Source of the DNA: Oxalobacter sp. OttesenSCG-928-P03
GTDB taxonomy: Bacteria; Pseudomonadota; Gammaproteobacteria; Burkholderiales; Burkholderiaceae_D
DNA length: 50,488 nt
Assembly (NCBI GenBank): GCA_030269625.1
Contig: JAJDFZ010000009.1
Span: forward strand, 1 to 50,488
Reading direction: 5' to 3'
Made by a program: the position numbers and the translations under genes. Below are positions 42,497 through 50,488 of this stretch, one piece after another (within the stretch, counting starts at the first letter, position 1; every line of letters begins with the position of its first letter). A model generated the notes under the pieces. The model saw only the letters and a program-made list of their open reading frames with translations, had not been told where the DNA came from and made no database searches.

Positions 42497-43939
42497 ATGT
42501 CAGATAATCAAAAGATGGTCGATAAAGCGGCCCCGGTTCCGCGTTTTGAAGATTTTGGCCTGGCCGAAAAAATTCTGCGGGCCTTGAATGATCAGGGCTA
42601 TACATCTCCCACGCCTATCCAGCAAAAAGCCATTCCTGTTGTCCTGCAGGGAAGGGATGTCATGGGTGCCGCCCAGACAGGAACGGGCAAAACGGCCGGG
42701 TTTTCATTGCCGGTGATTCAGGCACTGCTTCCCGTAGCCAATACAAGCATGTCTCCGGCACGGCATCCTGTGCGGGCGCTTATTTTGACACCGACACGGG
42801 AACTGGCCGATCAGGTTGCCGACAATGTGCGCAATTATGCCCGTTATACCGGACTGCGCTCAGCTGTTGTGTTTGGTGGTGTGGATATGGCAGCGCAGAC
42901 AGCCGCGCTGCGGGCGGGAGTCGAAATCCTGATTGCGACCCCCGGGCGTCTTTTGGATCATGTGCAGCAAAAATCGGTAAATCTGTCGCAGACCAGCATC
43001 CTGATTCTGGATGAGGCGGACCGCATGCTGGATATGGGTTTTCTTCCCGACCTGCAGCGCATTATCAACCTGTTGCCTAAAAAGCGGCAGAACCTGATGT
43101 TTTCCGCGACGTTTTCGCCTGAAATCAAAAAACTTGCGGCCACTTTCCTGAATGATCCGGTCACGATTGAAGTGGCAAGAAGCAATGCTGCGGCTGATAC
43201 GGTGTCACAGACGGTTTATCAGGTGGATGAGGCCGACAAAAGTGAGGCTATTGCACATATTATCCAGAGCCAGAATCTGAAGCAGGTACTGGTTTTTACC
43301 AATACCCGGATCGGAGCATCCCGCTTGACGCGTTTGCTGGAAAAAAAGGGGATACGTTCGACGGCGATTCATGGTGACAAGACCCAGCCGGAAAGGATGG
43401 CGGCACTGGAAGCTTTTAAAAAAGGGGAAATTGATGCGCTGGTTGCCACTGATGTGGCGGCAAGGGGGCTGGATATTGTCGAGCTGCCGTGCGTGATTAA
43501 TTATGATTTGCCCTTTACGGCGGAAGATTATGTTCATCGTATCGGCAGGACCGGCCGTGCTGGTGCCAGTGGCGATGCGATTTCCCTTTATTCTCCCAAG
43601 GACGAGCGTTGCCTTGCTGATATCGAAAAGCTGATCAAGCGAAAGCTACCGCGTACGGCGCTTGCCGGTTTTGACGGAAAGAAACGGCTTTCTGACAGAC
43701 CGGCACCGAGGCAGCGGGAAAGCGGTCAGGGCTTGACGTCATCGGGCAAGCGCATGGAGCGCAGTCCTTATAAATCCGTTGCGCTTGAACGGAAAGGTAA
43801 ACCTGACCCCTGGTTTGATAAACCATATGAGCCGGCGTCATCGTCAGACGTAACAGAAGAAAAGACGGCAGGCAGTGTCGCTGCAAAGTCGCCCAAAAAG
43901 AAAGTGGCTGCCCTTTTGGGTGGAATGCCGAAAAAATAA
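42497..43939 (+). CDS. rhlE: DEAD-box RNA helicase RhlE
   Basis: RhlE unwinds RNA duplexes in ribosome assembly and RNA decay. From ATG 42497 it has 480 residues with all helicase motifs: Q motif (GYTSPTPIQQKAIP), AQTGTGKT (59-66), PTRELA, DEAD (172-175), SAT (203-205), DVAARGLD and HRIGRTGRAG, then a basic C-terminal tail. The frame is open up to 42371, but those 42 residues would precede the normal FEDFGL opening and overlap the divergent gene. Confidence 0.93.
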   Translation: MSDNQKMVDKAAPVPRFEDFGLAEKILRALNDQGYTSPTPIQQKAIPVVLQGRDVMGAAQTGTGKTAGFSLPVIQALLPVANTSMSPARHPVRALILTPTRELADQVADNVRNYARYTGLRSAVVFGGVDMAAQTAALRAGVEILIATPGRLLDHVQQKSVNLSQTSILILDEADRMLDMGFLPDLQRIINLLPKKRQNLMFSATFSPEIKKLAATFLNDPVTIEVARSNAAADTVSQTVYQVDEADKSEAIAHIIQSQNLKQVLVFTNTRIGASRLTRLLEKKGIRSTAIHGDKTQPERMAALEAFKKGEIDALVATDVAARGLDIVELPCVINYDLPFTAEDYVHRIGRTGRAGASGDAISLYSPKDERCLADIEKLIKRKLPRTALAGFDGKKRLSDRPAPRQRESGQGLTSSGKRMERSPYKSVALERKGKPDPWFDKPYEPASSSDVTEEKTAGSVAAKSPKKKVAALLGGMPKK

Positions 43940-43982
43940 CCTGTTGCAGGTTGCACTCGTCATGTGCGGGTGACGCGCGGGC

Positions 43983-44888
43983 TTACTGGCCTTTCACCAG
44001 GTAAGGTGCCAGTGTCATCGTGACAACCCAGAAGCCTTTTCCCGGGAAGGACTGTACAACCACTTCCTGAGAGTGTGCAGCCAAAACAGCTGCCAGGCTC
44101 CGGCCATTCATGCTTGCTCTTTCAAGCGCCCTTGCCAGAGGAACCGTAACATAGAGTTCTTTCGGTGTTTTTCCAAGAACCATGCTGTAGTAGACATATC
44201 CGTTTGACATCAGTGATTCATGGACGGCGGTCGGGGTTTTGCCATGCGCTCCCTTTGCCACCATTTCCATCCGGGCAAGGCGGCTGTTATCCGTATCCCC
44301 TGTGAATGTCAGGGTGAGGTTCCAGTTGCGATGCCCCCACAACAGTGTTGTTTCCAGTTCATTTTTTTTCTTGTCGGTTTTGGCACCTATCGATATGGCC
44401 TCAGCCATGGTCGTGACGCCAACACCAAAAGGAACGGATCCGAGAACCTGGGTAAAACGCCAGTCAGAATTGTTTCCGGTGATATCTCCTCGTTTTCTTT
44501 CATCAAATTTCAGAACGGGAACCGTGTCTTTTCGCACCATCAGCGAGAGAGCCGTATTTTTCTCGTGTGCAAAATCCATCACAGGAAAAGAAAAGCTGCC
44601 TTTGCTGTGTGTGATTTCCATTTTCATTTGCTTGCATTCCGGCCGGGAAATCACGATTTTTTCGCCGGGAACCAGACTGGTATCTGTGTGAATCTGGATT
44701 AATCCATAAGGAGCCAGAACAATTTTGGTCACTCTGGTATCGCTTTTGTTTGTCAGGGCGAATTTGTAATGAGCCGGTTCCTGTGAAAACGCCGTTTTCG
44801 GCAGGAGCAGCAAACAGGCAAACAGACATAACACCCCCGCAACAAAGTGGTGAACAGACAGGTTGCGTGCTGATGGATGCTGTTTCAT
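43983..44888 (-). CDS. hypothetical secreted protein
   Basis: I do not recognise it. The 301 residues start with a signal peptide (hydrophobic core about 15-30, cleavage near AFSQ at 36). The rest is predicted soluble and beta-rich, with stretches such as ALTNKSDTRVTKIVLAPYG and LLWGHRNWNLTLTFTGD. There is no lipobox and no further membrane helix, so it is probably periplasmic. It lies between rhlE (convergent) and dnaE (divergent). Confidence 0.7.
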   Translation of the reverse strand: MKQHPSARNLSVHHFVAGVLCLFACLLLLPKTAFSQEPAHYKFALTNKSDTRVTKIVLAPYGLIQIHTDTSLVPGEKIVISRPECKQMKMEITHSKGSFSFPVMDFAHEKNTALSLMVRKDTVPVLKFDERKRGDITGNNSDWRFTQVLGSVPFGVGVTTMAEAISIGAKTDKKKNELETTLLWGHRNWNLTLTFTGDTDNSRLARMEMVAKGAHGKTPTAVHESLMSNGYVYYSMVLGKTPKELYVTVPLARALERASMNGRSLAAVLAAHSQEVVVQSFPGKGFWVVTMTLAPYLVKGQ

Positions 44889-45031
44889 ATTGTTCTCCGG
44901 ATGGATAGGCTCTTCTTTATTTTACGGTAAGGATGCTGGTTCTACCAGTCATATGCCAATGAATGAGGAAAGTTCTGGAAATCGGTCCATGAGCCGCTTT
45001 CTTCAGATACCAGACAGGGTAAAATAGCAGG

Positions 45032-48000
45032 ATGATGCAACCGCAATTTATCCATCTGCGCCTCCACTCAGAATACTCCATTGTCGACGGACTGGTCCGC
45101 ATTGATGATGTAGTTAAAGCAGCTGCAAAGGATATGCAGCCCGCTCTTGCGCTGACGGACCTGTCCAATCTTTTTGGCCTGGTCAAATTTTACAAATCTG
45201 CCCGGAAGGAAGGGGTCAAGCCGATTGTCGGCTGTGATGTATGGGTCAGTAACAATCAGGAAAAAGACAAACCCTCGCGCCTTTTACTGCTGGTCAAAAA
45301 CCAGAACGGATACTTGCGGTTATGTGAGCTGCTTTCACGCGCCTGGCTGGAAAATCAGAACCGGGGACGTGCTGAAATAAAGACAGAGTGGCTTGAAGCC
45401 CTGGCTGAAAATGAGGAAGAAAACGGCCTGATTGCCTTGTCCGGATTCCGGGATGGCGATATTGGCATGGCGCTGGATAAAGGCAATCCTGATATTGCAG
45501 AAAAAAATGCCTTGCGCTGGGCCAGGATTTTTCCTGACAGTTTTTACATTGAAATACAGCGGGCAGGGCAGCCGGGTGCTGAACAGCTCCTGCGGCAGTC
45601 AGTCGAACTTGCCGCACGTTTGCAATTGCCGGTTGTCGCAACGCATCCGGTTCAGTTTTTGTCCGCTGAGGAGTTTACGGCGCATGAGGCGAGAATCTGT
45701 ATTTCCGGAGGGGAAATCCTCTCAAACAAGCGCCGGACAAGACGTTTCAACGAACAGCAGAGCTTTCTTTCCCAAGCTGAGATGGTGCGCCTGTTTGAAG
45801 ACCTGCCAGGCGCTTTGCAGAATTCGGTGGAGATTGCCAAGCGCTGCAATCTGACCCTGGAACTGGGCAAACCCCGCCTGCCGGATTTTCCGACGCCGGA
45901 TGGCATGTCTCTGGATGAGTTTCTTGTTCACGAGGCAAAAGAAGGGCTGAAACAACGCCTTCTTCAATTATATCCCGATGAGGCCGAGCGCGAGGCTGCC
46001 CGCCCGCGTTATGAAGAGCGCCTGGATTTCGAAACAGGCACGATCAATAACATGGGGTTTGCCGGATACTTTCTTATCGTGGCTGACTTTATCCGATGGG
46101 CCAAGCAAAACGGGGTGCCGGTCGGGCCCGGGCGTGGCTCCGGCGCTGGCTCACTGGTGGCTTATTCCCTTTCCATTACCGATCTGGATCCGCTGGCCTA
46201 CAATCTGCTTTTTGAACGTTTTTTGAATCCGGAGCGGGTTTCCATGCCCGATTTTGATATCGACTTCTGCCAGGAGGGCAGGGATCGTGTGATTCAGTAC
46301 GTGAAAGAGCGTTATGGCAAGGATGCGGTTTCCCAGATCGCGACATTCGGCACCATGGCGGCCAAGGCGGCGGTACGGGATGTCGGCCGTGTACTGGATC
46401 TGGGCTACAACTTCTGCGATGGCATTTCCAAGTTGATTCCTTTCAAGCCGGGCAAGCTGGTTACGATTTCCGAAGCCAAGAAAGAAGAGCCGCTTCTGGC
46501 AGAGCGTGAGTCCAGAGAAGAGGAAGTCAGGCAACTCCTGGCGCTGGCCGAACAGGTGGAAGGCATTACACGCAATGTGGGGATGCATGCCGGAGGCGTG
46601 CTGATTGCGCCAGGCAAGCTGACGGATTTTTGTCCGCTGTATACACAGGGGAATGACTCCGGGGTTGTGTCTCATTTTGACAAAAAAGATGTGGAAGAGA
46701 TCGGTCTTGTCAAATTCGACTTCCTTGGACTGGCGACATTGACGATTCTGGATCTGGCAGCACGCTATATTCGTGAACTGGACCCGGCCATGGCGGATTT
46801 CACGCTGGAGTCCATTCCGCTTAATGACAGGGCAACGTATGAACTGTTGACAAAGGCACAGACAGTTGCGGTTTTCCAGCTGGAAAGCCGGGGCATGCAA
46901 GGTATGCTGAAGGAAGCCAGGCCGGATCGTTTTGAAGACATCATTGCGCTGGTTGCGCTTTATCGTCCGGGCCCAATGGACCTGATACCGGATTTCTGCC
47001 GCCGCAAGCACGGCGAACGTTTTGAATATCCGGACCCCAGGACGGAAGGCATTTTGTCCGAGACCTACGGTATCATGGTGTACCAGGAGCAGGTCATGCA
47101 GATGGCGCAGATTATTGGCGGCTATTCGCTGGGTGGCGCTGACCTGCTGCGGCGGGCCATGGGTAAAAAAGATGCCGATGAAATGGCAGCACACAGGCAG
47201 ATTTTCCGTGAAGGTGCGGCAAAAAATGACCTTTCCGAAACCAAGGCAGATGAAATTTTCGACCTGATGGAAAAGTTTGCCGGTTATGGTTTTAACAAGT
47301 CTCATGCCGCAGCATATGCCCTTTTAGCCTATCAGACGGCCTATCTGAAAACCCATTACCCTGCGGCTTTTATGGCGGCCAACTTGTCTTTGGCCATGGA
47401 CGATACGGACAAGATCCGTATCCTGGTAGAAGATGCAAGGGACGTCTGTGGACTGACGCTTTTGCCGCCGGATATCAATCTGTCAGTGTATCGTTTCCGG
47501 CCTGTAGGCGAGCCGCCAAGCGAAAGCGGTAATCCCATCAAGGAAATCCGCTATGGACTCGGCGCCGTGCGGGGATCCGGTGAAGCAGCCATCGAAGCCA
47601 TTGTCAGTGCGCGCGAAACAGGAGGGCCTTTTACGGATCTGTTTGATTTCTGCATGCGGGTTGACCGGCGCCAGATAAACCGCCGGACGATTGATTCGCT
47701 CATTCGTGCAGGAGCAATGGATGGCTTTGGAGAGAACCGGGCTGTGATGCTGGCATCCGTTCCGCTTGCCATGGAAGCGGCCGAGCAGGCCGAGGCGTCG
47801 GCCAACCAGGGAAGCCTCTTCGGGAGTGAAGAAGCGGTCCTGCAGGCGGTGGAATATGTTAAAGTGCCGCACTGGGCAGAAAAGCAGAAGTTGCAGGAAG
47901 AAAAGGATGCGCTCGGATTCTGTATGTCAGGTCATCTTTTTCATGCCTATGAAGAGGAAGCGAAAAAGTTTGGGCATACCCGCATCGCTTCTCTTGCTGT

Positions 48001-48487
48001 TTCCCGTGAGCCAAGGTGGGTAGCCGGCATTATTTCATCCATGCGCAACCAGATGTCGCAGCGGGGAAGAATGGCCGTGGTCACACTGGATGATGGCAGC
48101 GCCACAGTGGAAGTGACGATTTTTTCAGAACTGCTCGAGCAGAAAAAACAGTCGCTTAAAGAGGATGAGTTTCTGCTGGTTTTTGGCAAGATTTCTGAAG
48201 ACCGTTTTTCAGGCGGTTTGCGAATCAATGCAGATGAAGTGCTGGATATTGCCGGTGCGCGGGTTCATTTCTACAAGCACCTGCGGTTTTCATTGACAGA
48301 AAAAATGCATGTGGACCGTCTCAGAGAATTGCTGATTCCGCATGTTTCAAAAGATGGACTGGCGCTTCTGGCTGATTTTCAGGCAGAGACCGGCTCATGT
48401 GAAATTTCCTTTGGTGATGACTGGCGTGTCAAGCCAACAGATGAATGTCTGCTGGTGTTAAACGAAATGTCACACAGCGAGGGTTAA
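45032..48487 (+). CDS. dnaE: DNA polymerase III alpha subunit
   Basis: DnaE is the replicative polymerase subunit. The 1151-residue protein has an N-terminal PHP domain (HLRLHSEYSIVDG), the catalytic MPDFDIDF with Asp407 and Asp409, GPGRGSGAGSLVAY, helix-hairpin-helix (GLGAVRGSGEAAIE) and a C-terminal OB fold (AGIISSMRNQMSQRGRMAVV). Length and motifs match replicative DnaE rather than the error-prone DnaE2. The start could also be the next codon, ATG 45035. Confidence 0.97.
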   Translation: MMQPQFIHLRLHSEYSIVDGLVRIDDVVKAAAKDMQPALALTDLSNLFGLVKFYKSARKEGVKPIVGCDVWVSNNQEKDKPSRLLLLVKNQNGYLRLCELLSRAWLENQNRGRAEIKTEWLEALAENEEENGLIALSGFRDGDIGMALDKGNPDIAEKNALRWARIFPDSFYIEIQRAGQPGAEQLLRQSVELAARLQLPVVATHPVQFLSAEEFTAHEARICISGGEILSNKRRTRRFNEQQSFLSQAEMVRLFEDLPGALQNSVEIAKRCNLTLELGKPRLPDFPTPDGMSLDEFLVHEAKEGLKQRLLQLYPDEAEREAARPRYEERLDFETGTINNMGFAGYFLIVADFIRWAKQNGVPVGPGRGSGAGSLVAYSLSITDLDPLAYNLLFERFLNPERVSMPDFDIDFCQEGRDRVIQYVKERYGKDAVSQIATFGTMAAKAAVRDVGRVLDLGYNFCDGISKLIPFKPGKLVTISEAKKEEPLLAERESREEEVRQLLALAEQVEGITRNVGMHAGGVLIAPGKLTDFCPLYTQGNDSGVVSHFDKKDVEEIGLVKFDFLGLATLTILDLAARYIRELDPAMADFTLESIPLNDRATYELLTKAQTVAVFQLESRGMQGMLKEARPDRFEDIIALVALYRPGPMDLIPDFCRRKHGERFEYPDPRTEGILSETYGIMVYQEQVMQMAQIIGGYSLGGADLLRRAMGKKDADEMAAHRQIFREGAAKNDLSETKADEIFDLMEKFAGYGFNKSHAAAYALLAYQTAYLKTHYPAAFMAANLSLAMDDTDKIRILVEDARDVCGLTLLPPDINLSVYRFRPVGEPPSESGNPIKEIRYGLGAVRGSGEAAIEAIVSARETGGPFTDLFDFCMRVDRRQINRRTIDSLIRAGAMDGFGENRAVMLASVPLAMEAAEQAEASANQGSLFGSEEAVLQAVEYVKVPHWAEKQKLQEEKDALGFCMSGHLFHAYEEEAKKFGHTRIASLAVSREPRWVAGIISSMRNQMSQRGRMAVVTLDDGSATVEVTIFSELLEQKKQSLKEDEFLLVFGKISEDRFSGGLRINADEVLDIAGARVHFYKHLRFSLTEKMHVDRLRELLIPHVSKDGLALLADFQAETGSCEISFGDDWRVKPTDECLLVLNEMSHSEG

Positions 48488-48494
48488 ATTAAAA

Positions 48495-49715
48495 ATGACA
48501 TTAACAACAGGTAATCGTAAGCAGGATGCAAAACCCGGCGGTTATTTTCCCGGCAGAGAGGGAAATGATCCACGGCTTTGGGGATGGGTGCTTACCTGTA
48601 TTGTTGCTGTATTCCCCGTAGCGGTAATGTTTTCCACAAATGCAGCCGATGCCTGTTTGTTCGTATTGCTTTTATCAGGCATCTGGGTGATTGTATCCAG
48701 AAAGTCAGGTTTGGGTTATTCATTCAAGACGTTTCTTGTCCGGTACTGGCCTTTATGTTTGGCAATGAGCAGCATGCTTATTGCGGTGTTTTTAAACCAG
48801 CTGTTTGTTGCAGGTTTCAGAGCCAAATTTTATGATTTGCCCCTTCGGTTTGTAATGGTGCCCATTATTGTGTATGGCTTGCTAATCCTGCCATCAGGAA
48901 AAATGCGGCATGTCCAGTGGGGGTTGATAGCCGCTCCGGTTTTCTGTGCCGTGCTTTTGTATATCGTTACAAGAGGAGGAGTTTATCGAGGCCTGACGGA
49001 AGAGTATGTTGGTATTTTGCTTATTTGTTTTACCAACCTTACCTTGCTGTTGGGGTTCCTTGCCTTTTCAACAATAAAGTGGGATGAGTCCAGGAATAAT
49101 GTGGCCAGATTTTTAAAACTTCTGGCGTTTTTTGCGGCACTGTACTCCATATTTCTTTCACAAACCCGGGCGAGCTGGATTGCAGCCGCTGTTCTTGCGC
49201 TGCTTTCCGTAGGACTGTTTGTCAGAGTCAGTAAAAAAGTATTTTTGATCTCGGTTGTTTTCTGTATAGCAGTTTTTATTGCGCTTGCTTCATTCAGTAA
49301 ATCTTTTCAGGCGCGAATCAATGAAGCCCGGTCGGATATTGTGAAGTATATGGATGGGAGTAACAGGTATACATCAATAGGAATTCGATTCCAGTTATAC
49401 CAGGCGGCATGGACGATTTTCCAGGAGCATCCGCTTTTTGGGGCAGGTAATGCCAATTATGATCGTGAGCTGGAAAAAATAGCGGAAAGGGGAATTATCG
49501 ATCCCAGGGTTGCCAGGTCGGGACATTCCCATAATGAGCTGTTGCACCGGATGGCATGGCATGGGCTGTTTGGCGGTATTGCCGTTATGTTATGTACGTT
49601 TCTTCCGCTTTTTTATTTCTTCCCATACCGGCATTCCGAAGACAGGGTGCTGAAAACGGTTGCCTATATGGGAATGATTTTTTTGTACGGCTTTCTTTTT
49701 GTTCGGATTGAGTGA
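48495..49715 (+). CDS. O-antigen ligase family membrane protein, frameshifted at the C-terminus
   Basis: Members of this family (WaaL and relatives) join polymerised O-antigen to lipid A-core in the periplasm. The 406-residue product has about ten membrane helices and the conserved periplasmic-loop motif QTRASWIAAAVLAL and GAGNANYDRELEK region with HSHNELLHRMAWHG (typical of Wzy_C ligases). It ends abruptly in LFVRIE. The usual last helix continues in the next frame (FGLSDSIYIW at 49702 onward), so one base appears inserted between about 49678 and 49701. Adjacent to msbA, which flips lipid A-core, the context fits LPS assembly. A polymerase rather than ligase role is possible. Confidence 0.78.
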   Translation: MTLTTGNRKQDAKPGGYFPGREGNDPRLWGWVLTCIVAVFPVAVMFSTNAADACLFVLLLSGIWVIVSRKSGLGYSFKTFLVRYWPLCLAMSSMLIAVFLNQLFVAGFRAKFYDLPLRFVMVPIIVYGLLILPSGKMRHVQWGLIAAPVFCAVLLYIVTRGGVYRGLTEEYVGILLICFTNLTLLLGFLAFSTIKWDESRNNVARFLKLLAFFAALYSIFLSQTRASWIAAAVLALLSVGLFVRVSKKVFLISVVFCIAVFIALASFSKSFQARINEARSDIVKYMDGSNRYTSIGIRFQLYQAAWTIFQEHPLFGAGNANYDRELEKIAERGIIDPRVARSGHSHNELLHRMAWHGLFGGIAVMLCTFLPLFYFFPYRHSEDRVLKTVAYMGMIFLYGFLFVRIE

Positions 49716-49821
49716 TTCGATTTATATCTGGAGAGCATCAGTTAATTATTATGTTGTCATATTATCCATATTGCTGGCTATCCTGATTAAAAGAAAAGAT
49801 GAAGTTGGTTCGGGAGGATAG
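49702..49821 (+). pseudogene. out-of-frame C-terminal part of the O-antigen ligase gene
   Basis: In the frame one base over from the preceding gene, codons from 49702 read FGLSDSIYIWRASVN then a hydrophobic helix and a basic end (LIKRKDE), stopping at TAG 49819-49821. This is what a ligase C-terminus should look like. Removing one T from either the T7 run (49678-49684) or the T5 run (49696-49700) restores a 441-residue protein. Confidence 0.75.
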
Positions 49822-49880
49822 CCTGTATGGATTCAAAACCGTGCTTTTCCTGTGATAACTGACAGAAGAATTTTGAATTT

Positions 49881-50488
49881 ATGTTGCTGCCTGTTCATCT
49901 GAAACGTTTGCTGGTTTTACACAGTCCTTATAAAAAAAGGCTGGCGATTGCCTTTCTTTCCATGATGGTGACGGCGGCTGCAGAGCCTGTTATCCCGTTC
50001 TTTTTCCAGATGCTGCTGGATCATGGTTTCAAGGATGGGGCCGATTTCCCTTACTGGTATGTGCCTGCCATTGTCATTGGCCTGTTTGCGATTCGCGGAA
50101 CGGCCACTTTCACGGGCACCTACATGATGAACTGGGTGTCGTCACGCCTTTTGACGGTGTTGAGACGCGATATGTTTGATCGCCTGCTGGATATGTCAGC
50201 CGGTTACTTTGAATCTTATTCAATTGGTCGTGTGATCAATACGGTCATGTATGAGGTCCAGCAGATTATCAGCATGGTGACCAATGTGCTGACGTCCATG
50301 GTCCGTTCTTTCCTGACGGTTCTCGGACTGCTTGCCTGGCTGTTTTATATCAACTGGAAGCTTTCGCTGGTGACGCTGGTACTGTTGCCGCTGGTTACAG
50401 TAGTGGTTCGCCATACCGGCAGAAGGCTCAAAAAACTGAACCAGGAGTCGCTTACCCTGAATGCCGAACTGACACAGGGGCTGGAAGA
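49881..50488 (+). CDS. msbA: lipid A export ABC transporter MsbA (partial, 3' cut by window)
   Basis: MsbA flips lipid A-core across the inner membrane. The visible 202 residues, from ATG 49881, hold the start of the transmembrane domain: AIAFLSMMVTAAAEPVIP (helix 1), FPYWYVPAIVIGLFAIRG (helix 2), RLLTVLRRDMFDRLLDMS, then SYFE-like GYFESYSIGRVINTV and WKLSLVTLVLLPLVTVVV. The nucleotide-binding domain lies beyond the window. Identity rests on the type I exporter layout and the neighbouring O-antigen ligase. Another exporter of the same family is less likely. Confidence 0.85.
   Translation, partial: MLLPVHLKRLLVLHSPYKKRLAIAFLSMMVTAAAEPVIPFFFQMLLDHGFKDGADFPYWYVPAIVIGLFAIRGTATFTGTYMMNWVSSRLLTVLRRDMFDRLLDMSAGYFESYSIGRVINTVMYEVQQIISMVTNVLTSMVRSFLTVLGLLAWLFYINWKLSLVTLVLLPLVTVVVRHTGRRLKKLNQESLTLNAELTQGLE

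Noticed and set aside
45020-45025. TAAAAT upstream of dnaE as a -10 element
   Set aside because: It ends seven bases before the start codon, which leaves no room for a leader, and no -35 is present.

Overview
The window looks like the chromosome of a betaproteobacterium of the order Burkholderiales. An Oxalobacter-like member of the Oxalobacteraceae is my best guess. This is inferred from moderate GC, gene order (fabHDG-acpP-fabF-rpoE-rseA-mucD; hfq-hflX-hflK-hflC-hisZ-purA; smc-zipA-ligA) and protein character, not from any database search. Most of the window is dense core genome.

Layout. 1-4.4 kb: fatty-acid synthesis cluster (a likely plsX tail, fabH, fabD, fabG, acpP, fabF) closed by a strong terminator. 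4.5-7.7 kb: envelope-stress block with a YgfX-like membrane protein, the ECF sigma factor rpoE, an unusually short rseA, and the periplasmic protease mucD/degP. There is no rseB. 7.8-16.6 kb: ndk, rlmN, rodZ, ispG, hisS, yfgM, bamB, der, a housekeeping operon order shared with many Proteobacteria. 16.7-22.8 kb: hfq, hflX, hflK, hflC, hisZ, purA, then a terminator. 22.9-24.0 kb: pbpG on the minus strand. 24.3-32.6 kb: smc, zipA, ligA, galU, def. 33.7-37.9 kb, minus strand: map, glnD and an RluF-like pseudouridine synthase. 42.5-50.5 kb: rhlE, a secreted protein of unknown function, dnaE, an O-antigen-ligase family gene and the start of msbA (cut by the window end).

Accessory or odd parts. At 32.6-33.7 kb a 189-residue protein made of eleven perfectly phased nine-residue repeats lies behind a leader of about 300 nt. 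That leader carries two hairpins with the same loop and covarying stems. It is the strongest candidate for something undescribed here. At 38.0-42.4 kb, just after a tRNA-Ser(CGA) gene, lies an AT-rich segment with a large EptC/CptA-like phosphoethanolamine transferase that carries an extra C-terminal domain resembling GDPD/FAM151 folds, followed by small genes of unknown function. The O-antigen-ligase gene near the right end has lost its normal C-terminus to a one-base frameshift. RseA lacks a membrane segment, which implies non-canonical control of sigma-E.

How the genes work together: the window combines lipid synthesis (fab), outer-membrane assembly and quality control (bamB, mucD, rpoE/rseA, yfgM, hflKC), LPS modification and export (ept, O-antigen ligase, msbA, galU), cell division and chromosome upkeep (zipA, smc, ligA, dnaE) and translation maturation (hisS, map, def, rlmN). 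All functional calls come from reading motifs by eye.
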